From Streptomyces sp. SLBN-31 (GTDB taxonomy: Bacteria > Actinomycetota > Actinomycetes > Streptomycetales > Streptomycetaceae): a DNA stretch of 64,000 bases. A model generated the notes under the pieces. The model saw only the letters and a program-made list of their open reading frames with translations, was not told the DNA's origin and ran no database searches. The stretch lies in the NCBI RefSeq assembly GCF_006715395.1, contig NZ_VFNC01000002.1, positions 1,922,001 through 1,986,000 of the forward strand. Reading direction: 5' to 3'. Shown here piece after piece: positions 42,646 to 50,775 of the stretch. A program made the position numbers and the translations under genes. Each line of letters begins with the position of its first letter. The stretch's first letter is position 1.

Positions 42646-43860
42646 ATGGACTTCGCGTTCGACGCCCGCACCGAGGAACTGCGGGCCAAGCTGCTCGCCT
42701 TCATGGACGAGTACGTGTACCCGGCCGAGCCGGTGGCCGCGGAGCAGCGGGCCGCGCTGGCCTCGCCCTGGGACACCCCGGCCGTCGTCGAGGAGCTGAA
42801 GGCCGAGGCGCGCAGGCAGGGCCTGTGGAACCTCTTCCTGCCCGACGGCGAGTACGGCGCCGGGCTGACCAACCTCCAGTACGCCCCGCTCGCCGAGATC
42901 ACGGGCCGCTCCCCGCAGCTGGCGCCCACCGCGACGAACTGCGCCGCGCCCGACACCGGGAACATGGAGGTGCTGGCGCAGTTCGGCGACGAGCAGCAGA
43001 AGAAGCAGTGGCTGGAGCCGCTGCTGGCCGGCGAGATCCGCTCGGCGTTCGCGATGACCGAGCCGGAGGTGGCCTCCTCCGACGCCACGAACATCACCAC
43101 GCTCATCGAGCGGGACGGCGACGAATACGTCATCACCGGCCGCAAGTGGTACATCTCCGGGGCGATGGACCCGCACTGCAAGATCTTCATCGTGATGGGC
43201 AAGACGGACCCGGACGGGTCCGACATCCGCCGTCAGCAGTCCATGGTGCTGGTCCCGCGCGACACCCCTGGCGTCACCGTCAGGCGCGCGATGCAGGTCT
43301 TCGGCTACGAGGACCACTACCACGGCGGCCACGCCGAGGTGGTCTTCGACCACGCGCGCGTGCCGGTCGGCAACCTGATCGGCGAGGAGGGCGGCGGCTT
43401 CGCCATCGCCCAGGCCCGCCTCGGCCCGGGCCGTATCCACCACTGCATGCGGCTGATCGGCATGGCGGAGCGGGCGATCGAGCTGATGTGCCGCCGGGCC
43501 GTGTCCCGCACGGCCTTCGGCAAGGCGCTGGCCCAGCAGGGAGTGGTGCAGAACTGGATCGCGGACGCGCGGGTGGCCGTGGAGCAGCTGCGCCTGCTGG
43601 TGCTGAAGACCGCCTGGATGATGGACACCGTCGGCAACCGGGGCGCCCACACCGAGATCCAGGCCATCAAGATCGCCACACCCCGCACGGTCGTCGACAT
43701 CATCGACCGCGCGATCCAGCTGCACGGCGCGGGCGGGGTGAGCCAGGACTTCCCGCTGGCCGAGCTGTACGCCGGGGCCCGCACGCTGATGCTCGCGGAC
43801 GGCCCGGACGAGGTGCATCAGCGCTCGCTGGCGCGACGGGAGCTGAAGAAGTACCTGTAG
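42646..43860 (+). CDS. Acyl-CoA dehydrogenase, ACAD10/11-like
   Basis: The 404-residue flavoprotein has AMTEPEVASSDATNITT and ISGAMDPHCKIFIVMGKTDP in the middle domain, with RRAVSRTAFGKALAQQGVVQNWIADARV in the C-terminal helical domain. These resemble the ACAD10/11 group rather than straight-chain enzymes. It is transcribed with the kinase (6-base spacing), so a joint dehydration-type or desaturation step on hydroxyacyl-CoA is likely. A hairpin terminator follows immediately. Confidence 0.9.
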   Translation: MDFAFDARTEELRAKLLAFMDEYVYPAEPVAAEQRAALASPWDTPAVVEELKAEARRQGLWNLFLPDGEYGAGLTNLQYAPLAEITGRSPQLAPTATNCAAPDTGNMEVLAQFGDEQQKKQWLEPLLAGEIRSAFAMTEPEVASSDATNITTLIERDGDEYVITGRKWYISGAMDPHCKIFIVMGKTDPDGSDIRRQQSMVLVPRDTPGVTVRRAMQVFGYEDHYHGGHAEVVFDHARVPVGNLIGEEGGGFAIAQARLGPGRIHHCMRLIGMAERAIELMCRRAVSRTAFGKALAQQGVVQNWIADARVAVEQLRLLVLKTAWMMDTVGNRGAHTEIQAIKIATPRTVVDIIDRAIQLHGAGGVSQDFPLAELYAGARTLMLADGPDEVHQRSLARRELKKYL

Positions 43861-43869
43861 GCGCACAGG

Positions 43870-43905
43870 GCGGGGGTCGGCCGTCCCGGGATGGCCGACC
43901 CCCGC
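43870..43905 (+). terminator. Hairpin terminator of the kinase/dehydrogenase pair
   Basis: GCGGGGGTCGGCC pairs with GGCCGACCCCCGC over a 10-nt loop. Confidence 0.85.
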
Positions 43906-43984
43906 ACGGCCGCGCGCCCGAGGCTGTGGGCGGGAGGTTGCGGAACCCTTCCGCCGTTCCTGTCATGGACGCGATACTGCGGCC

Positions 43985-44770
43985 ATGCGACGCATACCGA
44001 AGGGCTGGCGCTGGGCCGTGGCCGGCCTGGCCGCCGCCGTCGTCGGCGCCCTGCTGCTGCCGATCGGCGACATCCTGTGGATCTACTTGCTCATGGCCGT
44101 GGGGCTGCTCGCCCTGCTGATCGTCATGGCCGACCGGGAGGTGCCGTTCGCGCTGGCCCGGGCGCAGTGGCGGCTGGGCCCGGACGACGAATCCGTGCTG
44201 CGGGCGCGCTTTGCGTCGGCCGCGCAGTGCATCCAGCAGGCGCGAATCCCGCTGGCGATCACCCGGCTGGACGCCCTGGTGCCGGACCTGACCGAGGCCC
44301 TGGGCGCCCAGCACCCGCTGACCTTTCAGGCCCGCTTCCTTGCCCTCCAGCTGCGCGGCGACAGTGTCGGCCTGCCCGACCGCCTCACGGCGCTGGGGGA
44401 TCTGAGCGACGAGATGGACCTGGTCCTCGGCCCGGCCGACCCGGAGTCCCTGGCGGCCCGCTGTGCCCTGGGCGAGTGGCTGGAGGAGGAAGGTGAGCCC
44501 GAGCGGGCCCTGGCCGTGTACGAGGAGGCCGTCAGGGCCGGCACGCAGGAGCTGGGCGCTGACCACCACGTCACCCTGATCGCCCGCGGCTCCCTGGCCA
44601 TCCTGCGGTGCCGCACGGCGGGCGCCGACCGCGGCGCCGCGCTGACGGACCTGGCCGAGGTCGTACGCGACATGGACCGGACGCTCGGCGCCGAGCACCC
44701 GAACACCGTCTCCACCCGGCGCCTGCTCGACCAGTGGAAGGACACCAGGCCGGATCCCGCCGGCACCTGA
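43985..44770 (+). CDS. Membrane-anchored TPR-like protein
   Basis: The 261-residue protein has two N-terminal hydrophobic helices (WAVAGLAAAVVGALLLPI and ILWIYLLMAVGLLALLIVMA). A cytoplasmic helical domain follows with tetratricopeptide-like motifs (ALAVYEEAVRAGTQELGADHHVT, AEVVRDMDRTLGAEHPNTVSTR), the latter typical of kinesin-light-chain-type TPRs. No catalytic motif. It is convergent with the TetR gene (20 bases). Confidence 0.75.
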   Translation: MRRIPKGWRWAVAGLAAAVVGALLLPIGDILWIYLLMAVGLLALLIVMADREVPFALARAQWRLGPDDESVLRARFASAAQCIQQARIPLAITRLDALVPDLTEALGAQHPLTFQARFLALQLRGDSVGLPDRLTALGDLSDEMDLVLGPADPESLAARCALGEWLEEEGEPERALAVYEEAVRAGTQELGADHHVTLIARGSLAILRCRTAGADRGAALTDLAEVVRDMDRTLGAEHPNTVSTRRLLDQWKDTRPDPAGT

Positions 44771-44790
44771 CCCGGCCGGCCCAGGACGCC

Positions 44791-45384
44791 TCAGGGCCGC
44801 AGGGCCCGCAGCAGCAGGTCGGCGAGGTGGTCGGCGACCTCCTGCGGGCCCATCGGGCCGTCGGGGCGGTACCAGGTCGACAGGTGGTGGACGGAGCCGA
44901 AGTGGTAGTCCACGACGAGGTCGGCGGGGGTGGCCTTGGAGAAGACGCCCGCCTCCTGTCCCTCCTCCACCAGCGCGCGGAAGCGCTCGTGGTAGCGCCG
45001 GCGCTCGGCGCGCACCTGCTTGTTCTTCTCCGGGCTCAGGTGGTGCATCGAGCGGAAGAAGATCGACGCGTCGTCGAGGTTCTCGATCGTGGTGACCACG
45101 ACGTCCGCCGCCGCGCCCCTGAGCCGCTTCTCGATCGGCTCGTCGGCGTTCGCGAAGGCGTCGAGACGCTCCTGCTGGACGCGCAGCACGCGCGCGTACA
45201 CCTCGTGCAGGAGGTCGTCCTTGGAGCCGAAGTAGTGGTACAGCGCCCCCTTGGTGACGCCGGCCGCCTCGACGATCTCCTGCACGGAGGTGCGGTCGTA
45301 GCCCTGCTCGGCGAAGAGCCGGGTGGCGGCGGCCAGCAGCCGCTGCGGGACGGGCGTACCGTCTCCGTCCGTCGTCCTGGGCAC
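44791..45384 (-). CDS. TetR-family regulator of the acyl-CoA ligase operon
   Basis: The 197-residue protein has an N-terminal HTH (SVQEIVEAAGVTKGALYHYFGSKDDLLHEVY), close in type to fatty-acid or steroid-responsive TetR regulators (KstR2/FadR-like). It is the last gene of the SDR-ligase-TetR operon, and its likely operators are the CATACCGACC boxes before that operon and before the kinase/dehydrogenase pair. An acyl-CoA is a plausible ligand, by analogy. Confidence 0.85.
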   Translation of the reverse strand: MPRTTDGDGTPVPQRLLAAATRLFAEQGYDRTSVQEIVEAAGVTKGALYHYFGSKDDLLHEVYARVLRVQQERLDAFANADEPIEKRLRGAAADVVVTTIENLDDASIFFRSMHHLSPEKNKQVRAERRRYHERFRALVEEGQEAGVFSKATPADLVVDYHFGSVHHLSTWYRPDGPMGPQEVADHLADLLLRALRP

Positions 45385-45432
45385 TGTGCCGCCACCTGCC
45401 TTCCGGGCGTTCCGCCGTGTTCCGGCGTGTTT

Positions 45433-47100
45433 CTATTCGCTTGCTTGCCTGTGGGACCGAAGCTCCCGACGGAGGATCTTCCCACTTGCCGTCTTCGGCA
45501 AGTCGGGCAGGATCTCCACCTGCCGCGGGTACTTGTAGGCGGCCAGTCTCTCCTTGCAGTACACCGCGAGTTCATCCGGGTCGGTCTCGGCACCCGGACG
45601 CAGGCTGATGTACGCCTTGACGGTCTCCCCGCGGTACCCGTCGGGCACCCCGACGACGGCCGCCTCACGCACTGCCGGATGCGTGTACAGCACGTCCTCG
45701 ACCTCGCGCGGCCATACCTTGAACCCGGAGGCGTTGATCATGTCCTTCTTGCGATCGACGACGTAGAGCCAGCCCTGCTCGTCCATGAAACCGATGTCGC
45801 CGGTGCGCAGCTCGCCGTCCGGGAAGGTCTCGGCGGTCGCGTCCGGGCGGCGCCAGTATCCGGGCACCACCTGTGGCCCGCGTACGAGGATCTCGCCCTG
45901 CTCGCCGAACGGTACCTCCCGCCCCTGGTCGTCGACGACACGCACGACCGTCTCGGGCCCCGGCAGACCCACGGCGAGGGTCCCGGAGGCGGGGTCGACG
46001 GGCGCCTCCAGGCCGGGCGGGACGGAGGCGCAGGGGGCGGTGCACTCGGTCAGCCCGTAGCCGTTGCGGATGTAGGGCCCGAAGCCGGCCCGGAACTTCT
46101 CCACCAGGGCGGGCGGGACCGGCGCGCCACCGCTGGAGATGTTCACGAAGGAGGAGAAGTGGTCCGGGGTGGCGTCCGGGTGGGCGGCCAGCGCCATGAA
46201 GGCGGTGGACGGGCCGACCGTGTAGTGCGGCCGGTGCTCGGCGAAGGCCGCCAGCACCACGCCCGCCTCGAAGCGGTACGTCAGCACGAGCGTGCCGACG
46301 CTGTCGAGGCAGGCTCCGAGCTGGCACACCATCCCGGTGATGTGGAACAGCGGGGCGAGGGCGTAGTACACGGGCCCGTCGGGCAGTGCCAGCCCCGTCC
46401 GCTGCCGCTCGGCGTTGTACATGATGTTGCCGTGCGTGTTGGTGGCGCCCTTGGGGGTGCCGCTGGTGCCGGAGGTGTAGCTGATCAGCGCGATGTCGGA
46501 CGGGGTGAGGTCGCGGCCGTGGGGCGGCTCGTACCCGGCGCGGGCCACGGTCGTCAGGTCGGCGGCGTCCGCGCTCTGCGGCAGCCGCTCGAACGACAGC
46601 ACGCGCGCGTCGCCGCGGGTCTGGAAGTCCAGCTCGCAGGCGGTGAGCACGATCCGCACCGGCGATCCGGCGGCCGTCTCGCGCAGGTACGACTCCCACG
46701 CGCGGTCGGAGCAGATCAGCGCGGTCACCTCGCCGTCCCGCAGGACGTGCCCGACCTCCCCGGACTTGTACATGGGGTTGACCGGCACGACGATCGCGCC
46801 CGCCTTCCACGCGCCGAGCAGCGCCAGCACGAACAGCGGCGAGTTCTGCAGCAGGATCGCCACCCGGTCCCCGCGCTCCAGGCCGCGCGCGGCCAGATGT
46901 CCGGCGACCGAGTCGCTCAGCTCGTCGACCTCGGAGTAGGTCAGCCGGCCGTCGAAGTAGGCGAGGAAGTCCCGGTCCGGCGCCTCGTCGACGGCGCGTC
47001 GCAGGGCGTGCACCAGGGTGTCGAGGGGCTGGACCGGCGCCCGCTGGGCGTCGTTGAGCAGCGCCACCCAGGGCTTGGCCGCGTAACGGGACCCGGTCAC
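45433..47100 (-). CDS. Class I adenylate-forming acyl-CoA synthetase
   Basis: The 555-residue protein has ANL motifs YTSGTSGTPKGA, YGLTECTA, GDIGFMDEQGW, DRKKDMINASGFKVWP and the catalytic Lys in LPKTASGKILRREL. It activates a carboxylic acid to its CoA thioester; the acid is not known. The GTG at 47100 overlaps the stop of the SDR gene by 4 bases. Its neighbours (SDR, TetR, kinase, dehydrogenase) suggest a hydroxy- or keto-acid substrate. Confidence 0.9.
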   Translation of the reverse strand: MTGSRYAAKPWVALLNDAQRAPVQPLDTLVHALRRAVDEAPDRDFLAYFDGRLTYSEVDELSDSVAGHLAARGLERGDRVAILLQNSPLFVLALLGAWKAGAIVVPVNPMYKSGEVGHVLRDGEVTALICSDRAWESYLRETAAGSPVRIVLTACELDFQTRGDARVLSFERLPQSADAADLTTVARAGYEPPHGRDLTPSDIALISYTSGTSGTPKGATNTHGNIMYNAERQRTGLALPDGPVYYALAPLFHITGMVCQLGACLDSVGTLVLTYRFEAGVVLAAFAEHRPHYTVGPSTAFMALAAHPDATPDHFSSFVNISSGGAPVPPALVEKFRAGFGPYIRNGYGLTECTAPCASVPPGLEAPVDPASGTLAVGLPGPETVVRVVDDQGREVPFGEQGEILVRGPQVVPGYWRRPDATAETFPDGELRTGDIGFMDEQGWLYVVDRKKDMINASGFKVWPREVEDVLYTHPAVREAAVVGVPDGYRGETVKAYISLRPGAETDPDELAVYCKERLAAYKYPRQVEILPDLPKTASGKILRRELRSHRQASE

Positions 47101-47870
47101 CGTACGTCCTCCCACTTCTGCTGGACCCGGTTCATGTTCTCCAGCCAGTGCTCGGGGTCGGTGGCCCGGGCCTGGTAGAACTCGGCCACGAAGGGGTGCG
47201 GCAGGATGAGGAAACGGTCCTCCTCGATCCCCTTGAACAGGGCGTCCGCGACGTCCGAGGGGTCGATCGCGGTGGGCTGCAGCACCAGGTCGCCCGCGCT
47301 GCCGCTGGCGGTCAGCATGTCGGTGCGCACGCCCTGCGGGCAGATCGCGTGGACCTTCAGGCCCCGGTGGCGGTAGGTCAGCGACAGCCACTCGGCGAAG
47401 GCGTAGGCGCCGTGCTTGGTCACGCTGTAGGAGGGCGCCCCGATCATGGTGAGCAGCCCGGCGGCGGAGACGGTGGACACGAACCGGCCGCTTCCCCGCT
47501 CCAGCCACGCCGGAAGCAGTTCCTGGGCGGCCCGCACATGGGCCATGACGTTGACGTCCCAGGAGGTGGCCCAGGATTTCTCGTCGGCCGACAGTCCCTC
47601 GGCGCCGTCCTGGAACCCGACACCGGCGTTGGCGCAGTAGACGTCGACGGTCCCGCCGAGCGCCTCCCGGGCCGGGGCGACGACGGCGGAGGCGTCGCCG
47701 GGGACCGCGATGCCGCCGATCTCGTCGGCGACGGCCCGGGCCCGGTCGCCGTCGAGGTCGTTGACGACGACCCGGGCCCCTTCGGCGGCGAACCGCCGGG
47801 CCAGGGCGGCCCCGATGCCTCCCCCGGCCCCTGTGACGACCACACCAGCACCTTGAACGGCTTCCACCAT
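47097..47870 (-). CDS. SDR oxidoreductase
   Basis: The 257-residue protein has TGAGGGIGAALARRF, CANAGVG and the catalytic YSVTKHGAY. It reduces or oxidises a carbonyl/hydroxyl group with NAD(P). It is first in the operon with acyl-CoA synthetase and TetR genes, and an operator-like palindrome lies 30 bases upstream. By analogy with LvaD it could interconvert 4-oxo and 4-hydroxy acids; this is inference. Confidence 0.88.
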   Translation of the reverse strand: MVEAVQGAGVVVTGAGGGIGAALARRFAAEGARVVVNDLDGDRARAVADEIGGIAVPGDASAVVAPAREALGGTVDVYCANAGVGFQDGAEGLSADEKSWATSWDVNVMAHVRAAQELLPAWLERGSGRFVSTVSAAGLLTMIGAPSYSVTKHGAYAFAEWLSLTYRHRGLKVHAICPQGVRTDMLTASGSAGDLVLQPTAIDPSDVADALFKGIEEDRFLILPHPFVAEFYQARATDPEHWLENMNRVQQKWEDVR

Positions 47871-47899
47871 CGGTCTCCTTCGACTGCGGTTCCGGCTGC

Positions 47900-47919
47900 C
47901 AGACTAACCGGTCGGTATG
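47900..47919. promoter_or_regulatory. TetR-type operator candidate (CATACCGACC box), site 2
   Basis: On the minus strand the site reads CATACCGACCGGTTAGTCTG. The first ten bases equal the left half of site 1. It lies 30 bases before the SDR gene. Confidence 0.65.
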
Positions 47920-48050
47920 TGTCAGGAAAGGGGTGCCCGGAACGCGCCGGGGGCGGGGCCGCATCGACATGCGGCTCCGCCGCGTGGGCGCGACGAGCCA
48001 CGGACACCTGCGGCTTCCACCCGGCCCGCGGGAGCAATACCGTGCCCCTC

Positions 48051-49288
48051 ATGCGCCTATCCAGACGAGCCCTCCTCGCAGCGACAACGGCAGCAACCTC
48101 CCTCACCGCCGCACCCCCGGCCGCAGCGGCCGAGCCCCGCCGCAGAGTGCGCACCGGCTTCGAACGCCTCGCGGCGGACGGCTACTCCCTCCTGTACGGC
48201 AGCCGCGTCGGAATCGTCACCAACCCCACCGGTGTCACCCGAGACGTCCGTCACATCGTCGACGTCATGCACGCGGACCACCGTGTCGACCTCGTCGCCG
48301 TCTTCGGCCCGAGCACGGCTTCCGCGGCACCGCACAGGCGGGCGGCTCCGAGGGCCGCTACGACGACCCCGCCACCGGACTGCCCGTCTACGACACGTAC
48401 CTCAAGAGCGGCCGGCCGCTCGCCGACGTCTTCACCGCCTCCGGCGTCGACACCGTCGTCTTCGACATCCAGGACGTCGGCGCCCGCTTCTACACGTACA
48501 TCTGGACGCTCTACGACTGCATGGAGGCGGCCCGGCTGGCCGGCAAGCGCTTCGTCGTGCTCGACCGCCCCAACCCGGTGACCGGCCGCTCCGCCCAGGG
48601 CCCCGTCCTGCACAAGGAGTTCGCGACCTTCGTCGGGCGGCAGCCGATCTCCCAGGCGCACGGCATGACCGTCGCCGAGCTGGCCCGGCTGTTCAACGGG
48701 GAGTTCCTCACCACCCCCGTACCGCTGGAGACCGTGGCGATGACGGGCTGGCGGCGCTCGGACCTCTACGACGCCTGCGGCCTCCCCTGGGTGCCACCGA
48801 GCCCCAACATGCCGACACCCGACACGGCCCTCGTGTACTCGGGCACCTGTCTCTTCGAGGGCACGAACCTCTCCGAGGGCCGCGGCACCACCCGCCCCTT
48901 CGAACTGCTCGGCGCGGACGGCATCGACGGACGCTGGGCCGCGAAGGTGAGAGAACTCGGCTTGCCCGGCGTGCACTTCAGGGAGGCCTACTTCGCGCCC
49001 ACCTTCTCCAAGTTCCAGGGCAAGACCATCGGCGGGGTGCAGATCCATGTGCACGACCGGGCCGCGTACGACCCCGTCCGCACCGGAATCGCCCTGCTGG
49101 TGACCGCCAAGCAGGTCTGGGACGGCTTCGCCTGGCGCTCCGACAACTGGATCGACAAGCTCACCGGCTCCGCACAGGTGCGCACCGCGATCGACGCCGG
49201 GGCGAGCACCGAGGACGCCGTGGCCGGCTGGCAGGGGGAACTCGCGGCGTTCCGGCGGATTCGAAAGGAATACCTCCTCTACAAGTGA
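48051..49288 (+). pseudogene. Frameshifted NamZ-like (DUF1343) exo-beta-N-acetylmuramidase
   Basis: The reading frame from ATG 48051 encodes a Tat-type signal (MRLSRRALLAATTAATSLTAAPPAAAA) and the family start (LYGSRVGIVTNPTGVTRDVRH). It breaks after DLVAVFGP at about 48310. The next frame resumes with EHGFRGTAQAGGSEGRY and continues to the normal end (RIRKEYLLYK). One missing G (GGCCCGAGCAC instead of GGCCCGGAGCAC) explains the break, within the highly conserved EHGFRG. Homologues cleave terminal MurNAc from peptidoglycan fragments. It is either a recent pseudogene or a sequencing error. Confidence 0.85.
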
Positions 49289-49369
49289 GTCGCGGCGTAT
49301 GGCCATTCCCGCCCGGTAGCAGGACGATGCGCCCACATCGCACCACTACGGGGGACGAGGGGGCCCGTC

Positions 49370-50686
49370 ATGGCACAGCCTGCAACGAGCGTGACGCCTT
49401 ACTGGGAGCTGACCTTCGACGCGGACGGGGACGTCGACGCGACGGAACGGGACGCGCTGCTGACCGAGGTGGGCGGGCACGGCGTCCGCGACCTGATCGT
49501 CTTCGCGCACGGCTGGAACAGCGACCGCACGCACGCGACAGCCCTGTGCACCGGGTTCTGCCGTCCGATCCGCGGGCTCGCCCCGCAGGCGAGGATCGGG
49601 TACGTGGGCGTGATCTGGCCCTCGATGCGCTTCTCCGACGAGCCGATCCCCGACTTCCCCAAGTCGGTCGTGGCGACCGAGGCCGAGGCGAACCCGGCGC
49701 CGGCGCTCGACAAGGACACCCGGCACGCGCTGCTGGAGACCTTCCCCGGCCGGGCCACCGTCGTGGACCAGATCGCCCGCATGCTGGACCAGCGGCCCGA
49801 CAACGAACTGGAGGAGTTCGGCAGACTGGTCCGGCTTCTGGTGGAGGTCGTGCCGGGCGGGCCGCAGCCGTTCTTCGCCGCGGACACCGTCGCGGAGGGT
49901 GTTCCGCAGAGCGAGCCGGCGCTGTTCACCGCGGACACCGCGACGCTGTGCGACGAGTTCGCCCGCGCGCTGGCGTCCCTGCGGGCCGAGGGTGACGCGG
50001 AGACCTTCTCGCTGCCGAACCCCTGGGACGGGGCGAAGGAACTGCTGCGGCAGGCCACGTACTACGCGATGAAGCGGCGCGCGGGAACGGTCGGCGAGCG
50101 TGGACTCGGCCCGGTGATCGGCCGGCTGGCGGCCGCGGCGCCGGACCTGCGGGTCCATCTCGTCGGGCACAGCTTCGGCGGGCGCCTGGTGTCGTTCGCG
50201 CTGCGCGGCCTGCCCGAGGGCGTGCGCGCGGTGAAGTCGGTGACGCTGCTCCAAGGGGCCTTCTCCCACTACGCGTTCGCGGCGCGGCTGCCGCAGGATC
50301 CGCGTACCGGTGGGGTGCTGCAGGGACAGCAGAACCGCATCGACGGGCCGCTGGTGTGCTGCTACTCCCGCTTCGACCAGGCGCTCGGCACGCTGTATCC
50401 GCTGGCCTCGCGGATGTCGGGCCAGAACAACGCGGTGGCCGGCTTCGACATCCTGGGGGCATCAGCCGAGTGGGGGGCCATGGGCCACGACGGAGTGCAG
50501 GCGGTGCCGGGCACCCGACGGATCGACCTGGCCGAGGCGTTGCGCGGGCCGCTGGCCGCCGCCGGGTGCGTGAACGTCGACGCCTCCGCAGTGGTCAGGC
50601 GCGGGGGCCCGCCGTGCGGGGCGCACAGCGACATCGTGCATCCGGAACTGGCGCGGGTGGTGCTGGCGGCGGGCCGCATCCGCTGA
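49370..50686 (+). CDS. Alpha/beta-hydrolase-fold protein
   Basis: The 438-residue protein has a nucleophile elbow, LVGHSFGGRLVSFAL (Ser in GHSFGG), and an oxyanion-type VFAHGWNSDRT near residue 47, as in lipase-like alpha/beta hydrolases. No signal peptide. A 200-residue insertion between these two elements carries few recognisable motifs. The natural substrate is unknown. Some databases label close relatives a serine-threonine kinase, but I see no kinase motif. Confidence 0.75.
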   Translation: MAQPATSVTPYWELTFDADGDVDATERDALLTEVGGHGVRDLIVFAHGWNSDRTHATALCTGFCRPIRGLAPQARIGYVGVIWPSMRFSDEPIPDFPKSVVATEAEANPAPALDKDTRHALLETFPGRATVVDQIARMLDQRPDNELEEFGRLVRLLVEVVPGGPQPFFAADTVAEGVPQSEPALFTADTATLCDEFARALASLRAEGDAETFSLPNPWDGAKELLRQATYYAMKRRAGTVGERGLGPVIGRLAAAAPDLRVHLVGHSFGGRLVSFALRGLPEGVRAVKSVTLLQGAFSHYAFAARLPQDPRTGGVLQGQQNRIDGPLVCCYSRFDQALGTLYPLASRMSGQNNAVAGFDILGASAEWGAMGHDGVQAVPGTRRIDLAEALRGPLAAAGCVNVDASAVVRRGGPPCGAHSDIVHPELARVVLAAGRIR

Positions 50687-50707
50687 CCCGCCGCCGCTCT
50701 GTACCAT

Positions 50708-50756
50708 GTCACACGTCACACATCACATGTCACGCGTTACATGTCACATGTGACAC
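50708..50756. repeat. Seven-copy 7-bp tandem repeat
   Basis: GTCACAC, GTCACAC, ATCACAT, GTCACGC, GTTACAT, GTCACAT and GTGACAC follow one another with a 7-base period. The end contains the perfect palindrome TGTCACATGTGACA (50742-50755). It lies in the 89-base gap between convergent genes. Confidence 0.8.
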
Positions 50757-50775
50757 ACCACCCCGCCGGTCCCGC

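Noticed and set aside
44608..47178. 856-residue plus-strand open frame
   Set aside because: It covers the TetR, ligase and part of the SDR gene in antisense, and no domain is visible in it.
49370..50686. Serine/threonine kinase label sometimes given to this type of protein
   Set aside because: No protein-kinase motif is present, while a GHSFGG nucleophile elbow clearly is.
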